Assembly (NCBI GenBank): GCA_027627225.1
Contig: CM051025.1
Location: forward strand, 56,979,681 to 57,043,680
Length of the DNA: 64,000 bases
Source of the DNA: Congeria kusceri
Lineage: Eukaryota; Mollusca; Bivalvia; Myida; Dreissenidae
Reading direction: 5' to 3'
Part shown: positions 12,501 through 23,540 of the stretch, one piece after another
Position numbering within the stretch: the first letter of the stretch is position 1
Layout of the letters: every line of letters begins with the position of its first letter
Position numbers and translations under genes: made by a program
Notes under the pieces: model-generated
What the model was told of the DNA's origin: nothing
Databases searched by the model: none
What the model saw: only the letters and a program-made list of their open reading frames with translations

Positions 12501-15500
12501 ATCGTATTCTACATATCATGCGGAAACGAAATGGTCTACAGAGGAAACAGTTTTCATGTTACAAGCCTCTGTCACCTTCACCTTTGACCTGTTGACTTCA
12601 AAATTGATAGGCAGGATCCTTTGCTACCAAGTAACCGGCATACCAACTTAAATGATCTCAAAGCGTTCTCTAGATATGTGCGGAAATGAATTTCATGCTA
12701 CAAGCCCCTGTGACCTTGACCTTTGACCTGTTGACCTCAAAATCAATAGGCGTCTTCCTTTCATCCCAAGTAACCAGCATACCATCTTAAATTATCATAG
12801 GTCAAAGCGTTCTCTAGATATTATGCGGAAAGGAAATGGTCTACGGACAGACCGACCGACCAACCGACTGACCAACAGGTGCAAAGCAATATACCCCCGC
12901 TTCTTCGAATGGGGGAATAATTAGCCTTCTTAGCCGTTTCCGCTCTCTAAGTTGAACAGTTTTCATCGGATCTTCACCAAACTTCATTAAAATGTTTGTA
13001 ATAATAATATCTATTTCAAGGTTGAAATCCCCCCAGGAATTGTGGAGTTGCCTTTGAATTATCTGAAATTGGCCTTTTTTTGCGGTTTCCGCTCTCTAAG
13101 TCCAACAGTTTTCATCCAATCTTCACCAAACTTTATTAACATTTTTGTGGGCATAATATCGTGGCCAAGTTTAATAATCAGTCAGCCTCAGTAATCATGG
13201 TTATGGCCCTTGAATTATCTCACATTGGCTGTTTTAGCAGTTTTCGTTCCACAGTTCATAGCCAATCTTTACCAAACTTAGTGAAAATTTTCGTGGGTTT
13301 ATTAATCGCTTAAGTTTGATTGTCAACCATATCGTCCGAGTAATTGTGGAGTTATGGCCTTTGATTATCTAACATTAGACTTTTTAGCTAATTTAACCTA
13401 GAGGAGGCATAACTATTTTTAAAACAGCTCTTTTTTAAAGCATTTTCACATTTTCTGGCCAAAATATTTCCAAAGTATGTTATTGTTAGCTCATCTGAGC
13501 ACGTTCTCATGGTGAGCTTTTGTGATCGCCTTTTGTCCGTGGTCTGTCGTGCGTCGTCAACATTTACCTCGATAACACTCGAGAGACCACATTTATTGGC
13601 CAATCTTCATGAAACCTGGTCAGAACATTTGACCCAATGATATTTCGGTTGAGTTTGAATCTGGATCATGTGGTGTCAAAAACTAGGTCACGAGGTCAAA
13701 TTGAAGAAAAAGCTTGTTAACACTCTAGAAGTCACTTTTTTTACCCAATCTTCTTGAAACTTGCGCTGAACATTTGTTCTTATGATATGTCACCCGAGTT
13801 CGAAAATAGTTGCCTTCCGTTGAAAAACAACGGAAGAGGTCGGGGCAGTTTTCCTTATATGGCTATATTGAAAACTTTATACAGCTTGTTAACACTCTAG
13901 AAGTCACATTTTTTGCCCAATCTTCATGAAACTTGGTCAGAACATTTGTCCCAATGATATTTTGGCCTAGTTCGAATCTGGGTCATGTGGGGTGAAAAAC
14001 TAGGTCATTAGGTCAAATTGAAGAAAAAGCCAACGCTCTAGAAGTCACATTTTTTGCCAAATCTTCATGAAACTTGGTCAGAACATTTGTCTTAATGATA
14101 TCTCGGTTGAGTTCGAATCTGGGTCATGTGGGTTGAAAAACTAGGTCACTAGGTCAAATTGAAGAAAGAGATTGTTAACACTCTAGATGTCACATTTTTT
14201 GCCCAATCTTCCTGAAACTTGCTCAGAGCCTTTGTCCCAATGATATGTCAGCTGAGTTCAAAACTGATCACTAGGTCGATTGAAGAAAAAGCTTGTGAAC
14301 ACTCTAGAGGCCACACAGGGGACGGGGCAGTTTTTTATATAAATTTAAAACAGTTTTCTTGAAGAATTACATTTAATATCAATAGTATGAAATAAATATA
14401 AGTTTGTTGTTGTTTGAGGCAGGTTCAAGATATCATCCATTTACACCATAATTAGAAGATAGCATGCTGACAAGAAATCACAAATGTAGAATGGAGCTCA
14501 ATTTGGCAACATGCAAAACAGAAAATTCTTGTTCATCACATTTTTTTACCAGGGTTACCCATTTAGTTACCTTTATAGACTCATGAACTTTCGCTATTTA
14601 ATCATTTTGCAAAAAATAGTTTTCCCTTAAGTTTCTAACAAATTATTATGATTGTGTTTACTGTTGAAACAGCAAATAATCATGCATTTGGTAATCGCAG
14701 GTGCCAGCTTGTTAGAATAATATTATAATAAATGTTGAGATAACTTTTGTTTAGAAACGCATATTAAGAGAGAAACTTAAATAATATGCTGTGCAACAAA
14801 CTAGTATACATGTACTTACAGCATCTCGATGAGTCGAATCGTTGGCACATCCACAGTTCTTATTAGCTCACCTGAGCACGAATCGGTCAAGGGTGAGCTA
14901 TTATGGTCAGTCTGTGTCCTGCATCCGGCGTCGACATTTACTTCAAACAACTTCTTCTCTGAAACCACTGGGCGGATTTTAACCAAACAGGAATATTCCT
15001 GGGATTGTCCCTTACCAAATTCCTTCAATTTATTAGAATATATTGAAAACTCTGGTTGCCATGGCAACCAAAAGCTTAAAAACTGGAAAACTTAAAAAAT
15101 CTTCTTGTCAGAAACCACTGGCTGGATTTGAAAAAAGTTTTCACAGAAATGCTCCTTGAGTGACCCTCTTCCAAATTCCTCCAAATCATTTTGATTTGTT
15201 AAAAAACATGGGGCAGTTTTCCTTATATGGCTATATTGAAAACTTTTAAAATCTTCTTGTCCGAAACCACAGGCTGGATTTCAAAATAATTTCATAGAAA
15301 TGTTCCTTGGGTGACCCTCTACCAAATTCCTTGAAATCATGTTGATTCATTAAAAAACATGGCCGCCAGGCGGCGGGGCAGTTTTCCTTATAAGGCTTTA
15401 TTGAAAACTTTGAAAATCTTCTTTTCTGAAACCACTGGCTGATTTTAAAATAATTTCACATAAATGTTTCTTGGGTGACCCTCTACCAAATGAAATCATT

Positions 15501-18500
15501 GTGATTCGTCAAAAAACATGGCCGCGAGGGGGCGGGGCGGTTTTTCTTTTATGGCTTTACTGAAAACTTAAAACATCTTTTAGTCTGAAACCACTGGCTG
15601 AATTTCAAACTAATTTCACGTAAATGTTCCTTGATTGACCCTGTACCGAATTCTTTGAAATCATTTTGATTTGTTAAAAAACATGGCTGCCAGGGGCCGG
15701 GGCAGTTTTTCTTATATGGCTCTATTGAAAACTTTACAAAGCTTCTTGTCTGAAACCACTGGCTGGATTTCAAAATTATTCCACATAAATGTTCCTTAAG
15801 TGACCCTTTACCAAATTCCTGGATATCATTTTTCTTTGTTAAAAATAATGGCCGCCATGGGGCAGGACAGTTTTCCTTATATGGCTATATTGAACTCTTA
15901 AGCAATCTTCTTCTTTAAAGTCATTATGATGATTTACACTCAGGTGAGCGACCTAGGGCCATCTTCGCCCTCTTGTTTACAAAATTGTAAATTGTTTTAC
16001 AAAATTGTAAAATACGGCTACAAATCTGTAAACAAATGTTTAAATAACCAGTACTAATACACAATTGATAAAAATGGCTACAAATTTGGGTGCTTTTTTA
16101 GCACCGAAATAGTATATATATCAAATAAATCTCAATGATTTCTAGCGAGTCGCTGGACCATGCCATGTACTACCAGGTTGCCAAGGACATAGCGTCAGGC
16201 ATGAACTACCTGCACAGCCACAAGCCAGAGGTCCTGCACCTCGACCTGAAGTCCATGAACGTGCTGATGTGCGAGAGCTTCAGAGCAAAGATTGCAGACT
16301 TTGGCTTCTCAAAGCTCAGGTATTGATGTCATACAAATGATACAATGTCTAGAAATAAGTGCTTCTGTCTGTTTGGAACTCGGGTACATTTGTTTTAGAC
16401 GGTCTACAACTGATTCTGCTACTCAAAAGCTAGCTGTTGTATTGATGATATACACAGTCTAGAAATAAATGCTACTCTCTAAGTTTATACTGAGGTACAT
16501 CTGAGGTACAGAGTTTACAACTGAGGTATATAGAGTGCCATGTTAGCATCACAATAACATTCCATTCAACAAAGTGGTGAATATCACTTCTCAAAACTTT
16601 GGCAATTTCTATGATACAAAGTTTGGTAAATTTGGCTGTAAGGGGCAGCCCGTCCCTAAATCTGCCACACTTTGTTGCCTTTTTCCACACATTTCTGTGG
16701 AAAATGTGTGGAATAGAGTGGTAATAAGTGGAATTAGTTGGCAAAGAGTGGAATTCCACTATTTTTATTCGGTTATGCCACATGAGTGGCAAATTTGCCA
16801 ACATTTACCACATTTAAGAAGTGGAAAACATGTGGCATTCTGTGGAAATTTGGACTTATATTTTTGTGTCTGTGGCAAATAACTGGTAATGTGTGGAAAT
16901 AATGGACTTCGTGTTTTTCATGGTGTATCAATGAGTGGCAAAAATACTTAGATACGAGATGTGGAAATCAGTGGAAAATGGGACTTAGTAATTTTTTTGT
17001 TACCTCATGAATGTTATTGGAGGATACAAATTCAGTGTTTGTTAAGTGAATTTTTCAAAAATAATAAAGTTACTGTTTTTGTTTGTTGCTTAACATAGGA
17101 TTCAACATGATGCAATTTATATAATAAATCAATCAAACAATCAATAGAACAATGCATTTTTTTATTTATGTATACTTAAATATAATACAAATTAAAATAC
17201 AGTTTTATCTTCAACACTTGAAATAGCTACATAAACTATAAAATAAAATAACATTTCATTAAAAATTGTGTTGAAGTTTAAGACCATGAAAAATATATTA
17301 TTTGCAATAAATGAGAAATTTAATTAAATAAACGGTCTGGTGTTAAACTTTATTAGAAATTTATACAAGTTGAAATTTCTTGACCCAGTTCCAGCTGTGT
17401 AAGAACTAGTTCAAACATGTGGCTGCAGTTAAATGCAAAAATTGGCACACAATCTGATAAGCACTGACCACCAGCTGTGGTCTGCTACAGAATTTGGAAC
17501 CTTCTTCCTTGCTACAAAGCATCTGCTTATCTATTGGTTAACACTTACACAGACTTCCTGATTGGTTCATTTAAACACAGGAAGTTTATCTTTGATTTTG
17601 AAAACATGAGTAGTGTTTTAGCAACTTGTTTACCTAAATTGTAGTGAAATAAAGCAAGTTATGGACTTTAATTGTAAATTTAAAGTTATGCTGAAATACT
17701 GACATTAATGGACATTCTGTTAAGAAACAATGTGGATGTGGAAATCAACATTTAGTGTTGTGAACTTGCTGGTACAGGACTTCAGCCCTTTGCTTTATTG
17801 GATTAGCAAAACAACTAATGGTTTGTATGTTTTGCTTGTATTTCCTTAAATTTCTATTTTTATGATACCATCATAACAATATTTGTTTTTTGTCTGGTTA
17901 GTGTTTTAACAAATTCAATAAATACTGAAACCATTGCATGATTTTGATTAAGTTCACAAAATAGGCAATGCAGTCAAAACATTGTTTAAGTATCTTACAG
18001 AACCATAGGTGTGTGTACTCTATTGCTAAATAAATTCTTAGGTAAAGAATTGGAATGTTGTTATTTTAGAGTATTCATTTAGCTATTACAATTCTACAGA
18101 AGAATAAATAAATAATTGTGTATCTAATCAATGTATGTTAAATATTGTTATTTAATAATCATAAATTGAGTCAAATTACACTGTCTTCCAATGACATACA
18201 ATGTCTAAACTTTATTTGACAATAGAATAAATATAACAAAAACATTTCTTACTCATATGCTCTCACAACAGTCTAAGTATCATAAATGTTACCCTATAAA
18301 ATGATTTATACGATAACATACATCATAAATAATTATTTATGGATGTAGTTTAGTAGAGTTCACTATTTGATGCATAAGTGGGCAATGGTTTGTGCAAAAA
18401 TACATATTGCTTACATTTGTATTGCAGACTTATATTATATTAATCAACTTCTCATAAATTCAATTGTAATGACTCAAATGTGCATACATGTACATAATAA

Positions 18501-21500
18501 AGCATACATTGTGTTCATTCTTATGTGTTAACATATATTAGATTTTATGTTTTTTTATATTCAGGTGACAGCATATTATTAATCAATTAGTTGGCAGAGG
18601 CAAAGCCACCAATTTTCACCATTTTCCACTATCTGTGGCAAAGAGTGAAAAATTTGTCACTGTGGTATTTATTGCCACAAAAAGTCTGGCATTAAGTGGA
18701 AAAGTGTCTAAATACTCCACTTGTTTCCACATATTGTGGCAAATACATGGAAATTAGTGGCATTTAGTGGAAATTGCATTAGCCACTAAAAGTCTGGCAT
18801 ATTAAGTGGAAAAGTGTCTAAATACTCCACTTATTTCCACATCTTGTGGCAAATAAGTGGAAATTAGTGGCATTAAGTGGAAATTGAATTTGCCACTGAA
18901 GGTCTGGCGTTTAGTGGAAAATTGTCTAAATACTCCTCTTATTTCCACACTGTGTGGCAAATGAGTGGAAATAAGTGGCATTTACTGGAAAACATGTATG
19001 CCCAAGTTCTGCTCATTTTTTTTTCAATTCGCCATACTAAGTGTGGCATTTAGTGGAAAACTGTCTAAATACTCCACAAACTGGAAATTTGTGGCAAAGT
19101 GTGGCAGATTTAGGGACGGGAGAGTTCATGCTGTTTTTCAGTCTGACACAAAACTATGATATAAACTTAGAGATTTCGTTATTTTGATAAAACTTACATG
19201 TTGTGTGGTTTATAATCATTGTTTAAAATGCAACATCAATACATTTATTGTATCATTTGGTTCTCAGGCATGATGCTGGCGTAAAGTCAAAAAAGCGTTC
19301 AAAGCCCAAAACAACTAATAGTTCTCTGTACTGGATGTCGCCAGAACTGTTAGACAAGGGGGAGGTAACCTGCAAGTCTGATGTCTACAGTTTCGCTGTC
19401 ATTTTATGGGAGATGCTAACAAGAAAGATTCCGTATGATGGAGCGAGTGTCTTTAAGGTAATTGTCTTAAGCGATCAATATGCATTTACTTTTGGCAGCC
19501 ATTTCATTGTAAAATGTCAAAACACTGTATATTCTAAATAATATGGAAGCATCTGTGTCTTATGGAAACTGTGTTAATAAAGCTATGATTGAAGCTAATA
19601 GTTCTTCGTAAGTTTTTTTTTAATGCTAGAAATACATTGTTTGACCAGAAAGACATTAAATTCCAGTCATTAAGGCTTTTCTTCACTTTCAAGAAATTCA
19701 AAGTTTTCCTTTCATAAATATTTTATTAGACACCCTAGTAGTGATTTAATTTAATAAACTAATAACATCATGTTTGCCAGGTGCTGGAAAGGGTTCGTAA
19801 GAACAAGAGGCCTGAGATTCCAGGGTCTACTCCAGAAGGGTTGACCCATCTAATATCAATATGCTGGGATGCCAACCCAGCCAAGAGACCTCAGTTTAAG
19901 GTACAGTAGGTGTTATGTGTTGCTGATTAAATTTTAAGCTCGACTATTCACCGAATAGTCCAAGCTTTTCTACTCACCTGTTTGTTGGGGTCGCCGTAAT
20001 GCTCTGGTTAAGGTTTGCGTGCAACAAGTACATTTCTCTGTAACTACTACCGATATTCAATTGAAACATCACATATACCTAAAGGGTCATTATGGAAGGT
20101 CACTGACCAAGGCCCATAACTCTGAACTGAGTTCAGCAGAATTATGACCCTTTTGAACTTAGAAAATTCAGGTTAAGATTTGCGTGCAACAATTTCATAT
20201 CTCTATATCTACTTAAGATATTCATTTAAAATTTCACACGTGTTCAGGGTCATTGTATAACGTCACTGGCCAAGGTCCATAACTGTGACCTCCATTTTAG
20301 CAGAATTATGCTCCTTATAGAATTATAAATAGTCTAGCGCGCTGTCCTGAGTAAGATCTTCTTAAATAGATTAGGAATAATTGTGTGATTGTATAAGCTT
20401 TTTACTGTGTTTTATTCAAATAAGCTTGTGTTTTTCTCATAAAACAAAAAAGAAAATCATTTTTTTATCACAGGAGATACTACAGATTCTGGAGAACCTT
20501 GCCTTTCCACCTGCCTGGAGGGAACTCTTTCAAAAGGCTGGGGTGCCAGACTCGGCCCTGCAGGATGTCAATTCAACACGCACAATCATTAGTCTGGTTA
20601 CCGGCACATTAGACTCTGGGAATGCCGGTGTGCTTCACAGTTTTATGATTCCGCAAGGTAATGGTGGGAACCTGTCAAGTAGAAACCAAGGGCAACAGTC
20701 TGATTCATCGTCTGCAAGACAAAAATCAAAGTCAAAGGAGATTATCTCAAAAAATTCTTCAAGAAGTGGTGTTACTACAATAAGCAGTTTAAATACAGAG
20801 GATTGGGAGAGTCAAACAGTAACAACGCAGAGTACAGGAACGTCATCAGACGAGTCTGAACTCACACTGATGAATCTCAGGGAATCATCAACAGAGAATG
20901 ATGAAAGTGCTTCTGTGGGAACCAGCTCTTCATCAGATGGGGAACCAGAGGCATCCGACAGGAAGAGTGACCAAAAGATAAAAATGGACGTGTTTATTCC
21001 AAATCTGGAATTGTCCTTACAAACAGCAAGAGATGAATTTAAGGCACAACGGCAGAGAATTAGTCAGGAAACAGACTGGACCTGCATTAGTCTGGATGCA
21101 AATTCTGAGCCAAGTCAAAGGGCTAGTGAGAGAACTGAAGAAAACAGGGATGAAATGCGACTGCGTTTGTCGTCTGCACTCAGTGGCAGAAGTACATCAC
21201 AGTCAGTTATGTCAGTGGACAGTAGTCTCAGCATTAATGAGTCAGCTCGCAGTAGGCGTAGAGAAAGGGCCAGCAGTGGGACAGTGTATACTGAAGAGTA
21301 CATTATGAGAGAGTCCTTTGACAATCGGAGACCGCCATCACCAAAGAAACGATCATCTTTAAACAAATCTGATTCTGAGACTTTTTCTGGACGGCCTGTT
21401 ATCTTAACAAAACGTGAGGATGAATTAACGGCAACAAACTCTGGATCTGTAGCGTCAGATGGTTATGGGAATGGTTCTTCCATTTTAAGAAGTCTTCAAG

Positions 21501-23540
21501 CGTTGGGAAAAGATACAGAATGTAATGAAAAATTGGAAGAGAATGAAGTTAACAGCTCGTTTAAAAGGGTAAGAACAAGTCGAAGCTCTGTGACAGATGA
21601 TACGATGAAAGTGGAAGATATTGAATATGTACCTATGTCAGAAAGGATTGCCAGTTCTAGGAGAGAAAAAGTGGAGTCAGCAGTCAGCAAATCTGTAGAT
21701 GTCCACCTTGATAATAGTACAGCAAAAACAGGAAGATCAATTGCAGCCACAAGAACTGTTGGAACTAAAATATCGCCAAGAAAAAGAAATAGCTATGTTA
21801 CCTCTAATAACATAGAGTATGCAAAGGAAAGTTTAGAACTGCAGGAGAAAATAAGCACAGAAGCCAAAAAGCTTGTGAACGCTGAATATGACAATGTAAA
21901 AGAAGTGCTTGCAGAAAGAGGCAGTGAGTCTACAGAAAGTTTTCCATCAAATACTTCTATAAGTGGCACCATTACCTCCGCTGGTTCAGAAAGTATAAGA
22001 GTTGTGTTGAAAGACATGGAATCAAAGACCAACAATAATTATGAAAACACCAGCGGAATTTCAGAGTCATTGAAAAGAAACACACAAGATTCTGTATTTG
22101 ATTTTAAAAATCTACTAATCAACACACAAACTCAAACAGTTGGTCCAAAAGACAGTTTGGAAGAGGATGAAATACGAGTTAAATTAAATCCAGAGGAAGT
22201 TGAAATGAAAAGAAAGCCAGCCATTACTCCCCGCAGAAGTAAAATTGTTACTAAAGTGAGAGGACAAGCTGTTGAAAATGTTAGAAGATCACAGAAAGTA
22301 CGAGATATGGGAGATATACCAGTATACAGGTCACCAAGAAAAGACCGGGTGCATGAAAAAGAGGATAAACCGAATGTGGAAAATGACACTGTTGTTGACA
22401 AGCACGTGCCACAGGGAGAAGCAAGTGTTAAAGTGGAAGACAATTATGAAAACCATAAGGTTGAAGATGCAACTAAATCTTTGCCATTTGTAAATGAAAA
22501 TAAAAAATTGGCTGAGGATAAGAAACCCATTGCACAAGAAGAACAGGCTGACAGTCCAAAGCGTAAAACAATCCGGGTCAAGCTCTGCAGGGATCCGTTG
22601 GAGCCACAAGCCAGGGGCAGTGAGCCTCAACACTCTTATAGTCTCCGCCTTCCACGAGAGCCTGCCTCCCCAGTGCCCCAAGCTCCACCCCCGCCCCCTT
22701 TGATATTGGAAAGCGTGTCCATGTCATCGTATTTCACTAGCAAAAGTGTCCAGGACATGGCGCCGAGAAATAGTATGGCAGACGAACTTAAGAGCAGGGT
22801 AGCTGCTAGGCAGAGCATTTCTGAAGGCATAAAACTAGTAAATCCCAAAAATCTTCTGTCAAATTCCTCAATATTTGGAGGAAAATCTGCGAGCAACAAA
22901 CAACGAAAACAACCCCTTGGTGTTTCTAAGCAGAGTTTGCAGTTGGGAAACATTGCGGAGGTAAGTGAGAATCTTGTGCCGCAGCAGTCCGAAGGTCTTC
23001 CATCGTTCGTGTTGCAGTCGCTGGATTTGCAGGACCAGAAAGAGCAGCTGAGGTCGATATCCAAGCCCCACCCCCACCAGCTTGATGACCTGAGCAATGC
23101 CAGCCAGGAGCAGCTCTGTTCCATTGCTGAGATACTGAAAAAGGTGAGGGTGTGTTCGAGTATTTGAAAAGCTTGATTTTTGTTCATATGTTCTTTATAT
23201 TGTCTGGACTGCTGTCTAAAAAAGCTATATATTTAAAGAACAAAATCAGGATGTTTTACTTAACCAAACAGAACATCAGCCGCAATTGGCCTACAATCCC
23301 TTAGAAATATTGGCAACTAAATAAGTTAGTACATGTATTTTAATGTCAAACTTTAAAATAGCGGCCCCTATGTACTGGTAATGAACTTATGACTTGTGTG
23401 TGATGTGTGTTATTGCAATCAGTGTCCCATTTCAGGCTGTGTTGAACAGACGTCTCGCCATGGGGGAGGATGGTGACAGTGTCTCTCAGAGTCTGGAGTC
23501 GGCAGCCACCGGCTGGTCCATAGATACGTACACTGGCTAG
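570..23540 (+). CDS. TKL-family serine/threonine kinase with long disordered C-terminal tail (5' partial, 11 exons)
   Basis: Exons: 570-712, 1209-1374, 1747-1954, 5963-6065, 7536-7685, 10188-10324, 16146-16319, 19268-19457, 19781-19900, 20474-23143, 23436-23540 (TAG stop). All junctions are GT-AG and reading phase agrees across every one; about 1,387 residues are visible. The first three exons encode a charged, probably coiled-coil segment ([16 protein letters not shown]) and an Ser/Arg-rich linker. Exons 7536-19900 encode the kinase domain; exons 10 and 11 encode a tail of more than 900 residues. The gene starts left of the window, since exon 570 opens in mid-codon. The kinase motifs place it in the TKL group, acting on Ser/Thr in the cytoplasm by family inference; I cannot name an orthologue or a substrate. 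Introns are full of repeats, one of which may supply the donor at 6065/6066. Confidence 0.9.
713..1746. other. two short introns of the kinase gene
   Basis: Introns 713-1208 and 1375-1746, apart from the exon between them. The first contains loosely repeated ATTGACC/GGTCCATG phrases (about 860-1010) that look like decayed repeat. Nothing else is recognised. Confidence 0.5.
2007..4330. repeat. dispersed repeat split by an insertion
   Basis: The halves 2007-2366 and 3854-4330 share phrases such as AAGGTTTGCGTGCAACAA, ACTACTACAGATATTCAA and CAGAATTATGCCCC with a more continuous copy at 19937-20360. The intervening 2367-3853 begins with AAAGATCTAG and ends with CTAGATCTTTCCC, inverted ends seen also on the small elements at 7074 and 35267. 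That indicates insertion of one element into another. Confidence 0.65.
2490..3745. repeat. about 150-bp tandem repeat, roughly 8 copies
   Basis: Each unit has CAATAACTTGAGAACGCAT, then AGATATTTTAATGAAACTTC, TTGGGATTGCATATGGGG, TGGGTGGGGTCAAGGTC and ACTAAAAATAGAAAAAC in that order. Units are 10-20 percent diverged, so it is an old array. Short reading frames over it are not genes. Confidence 0.85.
4356..5757. repeat. 28-bp minisatellite, about 50 copies
   Basis: The unit is GCATTGGGGAGCATACAT followed by TTGGCAAAGT. The left third (about 4380-4740) uses the variant CATCCATGTCGCAAAGC, the middle uses CATACATTTGGCAAAG, and the last few units use CATCCATTTGGCAAAGC, so the array has three homogenised blocks. 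Because 28 is not a multiple of three and the unit lacks stop codons in most phases, long open frames of 345-478 codons appear on both strands. They are by-products: their translation has a 28-residue period and no other gene character. Confidence 0.95.
6054..6208. mobile_element. fold-back (hairpin) element overlapping an exon end
   Basis: The two arms are near-perfect inverted copies: AAATATTGCATTCTTTG on the left pairs with CAAAGAATGCAATATTT on the right, and the inner arms (TTTTGTCAATCC with GGGTTGACAAAA; AAATACTGTTG with CAACAGTATTT) continue the pairing. The left end GGTCAATATTATGTAAATAT aligns to the reverse complement of the right end. The last 12 bases of the kinase exon ending at 6065 lie inside this left end. 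Confidence 0.7.
6465..6612. mobile_element. second fold-back element of the same family
   Basis: The arms TATCGACTTCCTTGAGG and CCTCAAGGAAGTCAATA are inverted, and the outer end GGTATAATAAAATAAATAT matches the outer ends of the elements at 6054-6208 and 27480-27629. Confidence 0.7.
7074..7378. mobile_element. small nonautonomous element with AGATCTAG ends
   Basis: Begins AGGGAAAGATCTAGG, contains ACAGGGTGCTGCTATAAAGG, and ends CTGGATCTTTCTCTACTC. A second copy with the same internal order lies at 35267-35562. The ends are inverted relative to each other. Confidence 0.65.
7536..19900 (+). CDS. kinase catalytic domain exons
   Basis: Five exons give a full protein kinase domain. Visible in order: the glycine loop [11 protein letters not shown], the ATP-binding lysine in VAVKQL, an alpha-C glutamate in AAEVSLLKEL, hinge-region [10 protein letters not shown], catalytic loop [10 protein letters not shown] (the HRD arginine is replaced by leucine, but Asp, Lys and Asn are kept), magnesium-binding DFG in KIADFGFSK, an APE-like MSPEL, the [13 protein letters not shown] helix, and the terminal [12 protein letters not shown] arginine motif. 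All catalytic residues needed for activity are present. DLKSxN and the DVYSFxxxLWE pattern are typical of TKL kinases (Raf, MLK and LISK relatives). Loss of the HRD arginine suggests activation may not depend on classic activation-loop phosphate docking; this is inference. Confidence 0.93.
7735..8290. repeat. dispersed repeat, copy 1
   Basis: Shares GAGTGGTCATAGAAACAATA, AAAAGGCCGAAGTTTAC, ACAAAGTTAAAAATAGTTCC and TTCTCCACTCATTCACC, in order, with 60165-60465 in AGA intron 4. The 3' part contains a local palindrome around CATTTCACTCGACCTAGAGTG. No coding capacity. Confidence 0.7.
8291..8990. other. intron sequence, nothing specific
   Basis: AT-rich intron. Contains CTACCTACCTACC-type low-complexity stretches (about 8390-8420 and 8638-8655) that recur in inverted form at 31450-31470 and 33085-33105. 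No gene or clear element. Confidence 0.5.
8991..9253. mobile_element. paired-palindrome MITE, copy 1
   Basis: About 260 bp with long terminal inverted repeats: GGGCTTAATGCATCTGC near the left and GCATTAAGCCCGG at the right, with outer ends ATATGAGGC and GCCTCATAT. Each arm carries an internal palindrome built on TTGCCTGTGCAG / CACAGGCTAATGC. Same family as 23984, 26573, 41092 and 60704. Confidence 0.85.
9527..10088. mobile_element. TA-flanked MITE, copy A
   Basis: Ends TACTGTATAAATGG and CCACTTATACAGTA are inverted and flanked by TA. Internal text (for example AATCAGTGTTCCTGTCTAG) recurs reverse-complemented at 29706-30219. TA ends suggest a Tc1/mariner-type nonautonomous element; superfamily is inference. 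Confidence 0.75.
10555..12905. repeat. diverged 165-bp tandem repeat element, interrupted by a hAT-like insertion
   Basis: Units contain CATGTTACAAGCCCCTGTGA, CCTTGACC, TTCCTTTCCTCCCGAGTAAC and CAAGCGTTCTCTAGATAT in order, three before 11165 and two after 12498. Right end CGACCGACCAACCGACTGAC resembles the primer-like ends of other such repeats. The interruption is 11166-12489. Confidence 0.7.
11166..12489. mobile_element. hAT-like nonautonomous element, 1.32 kb
   Basis: Left end CAGGGTTTCCTGCAGGCCTG and the reverse complement of the right end, CAGGATTTCTTGAAGGCATG, match at 16 of 20 positions. It is flanked by an 8-bp target duplication, TCGTAGGT on the left and TTGTAGGT on the right, one difference consistent with CpG decay. 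CAGGG ends and 8-bp duplications are characteristic of hAT transposons. No transposase frame is visible. Confidence 0.75.
12920..13400. repeat. about 150-bp tandem repeat, 3 units
   Basis: Units share TTTCCGCTCTCTAAGT, ACAGTTTTCATC, TCTTCACCAAACTT and GGAATTGTGGAGTT. Old and diverged. Confidence 0.65.
13488..14340. repeat. dispersed element with 150-bp internal tandem units
   Basis: Starts TTAGCTCATCTGAGCAC. Units repeat CCAATCTTCATGAAACTTGG, TCAGAACATTTGTCC, AATGATAT, GGTCATGTGG, AACTAGGTCA and AACACTCTAGAAGTCAC. Same type of organisation as the next element but a different internal unit. Confidence 0.75.
14860..15975. repeat. dispersed element with 165-bp internal tandem units
   Basis: Bounded by AGCTCACCTGAGCACG on the left and CTCAGGTGAGCGACCTAGG on the right. 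About six units of CTGAAACCACTGGCTGGATT, AAATGTTCCTTGGGTGACCC, CTACCAAATTCC, AAAACATGGCCGCCAGG and GGGGCAGTTTTCCTTATA. I associate this repeat style with bivalve genomes. Confidence 0.8.
16649..19120. mobile_element. 2.5-kb TIR element with tandem subterminal repeats
   Basis: A perfect 26-bp inverted repeat bounds it (16649-16674 and 19095-19120), beginning CCCGTCCCTAAATCTGCC. Both ends are packed with GTGGAAA and TGGCAAA words, and 18630-19080 holds 3-4 tandem units of about 119 bp with AAGTCTGGCAT, GTGTCTAAATACTCCAC and TTTCCACAT. The middle has no reading frame. The terminal CCTAAATCYGCCAC is shared with the element at 36966-38345. Target duplication is not obvious. Confidence 0.8.
19937..20360. 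repeat. dispersed repeat, near-continuous copy
   Basis: Same family as 2007-4330; begins AGCTCGACTATTCACCGAAT and runs to CTGTCCTGAGTAAGATCTT. It lies in the intron just before the giant exon. Confidence 0.7.
20474..23143 (+). CDS. giant exon: WASP-GBD-like helix plus disordered tail of the kinase
   Basis: This 2,670-nt exon (890 codons) starts at the acceptor TTATCACAG; the open frame runs further left into the intron, but kinase phase and the splice site fix the start at 20474. Its first about 45 residues include [20 protein letters not shown] followed by TRTIISLV, which resembles the helical half of the WASP GTPase-binding domain (LFxxAGIxxxxLxDxxTxxxI). The rest is low-complexity, rich in Ser, Glu, Lys and Arg, with many possible phosphosites and a proline run ([10 protein letters not shown]) that could bind SH3, WW or profilin. 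The final exon ends the protein with GWSIDTYTG. Function of the tail is unknown. Confidence 0.85.

Noticed and set aside
14829..15095. Short frames on both strands
   Set aside because: They lie in the AGCTCACCTGAGC-ended dispersed repeat and show no conserved domain.
20381..20473. Start of the kinase tail frame at 20381
   Set aside because: This is intron read-through; kinase phase and a good acceptor place the exon start at 20474.
22636..23187. Minus-strand frame of 183 codons over the giant kinase exon
   Set aside because: Antisense to a well-supported coding exon with no independent motif or start context.
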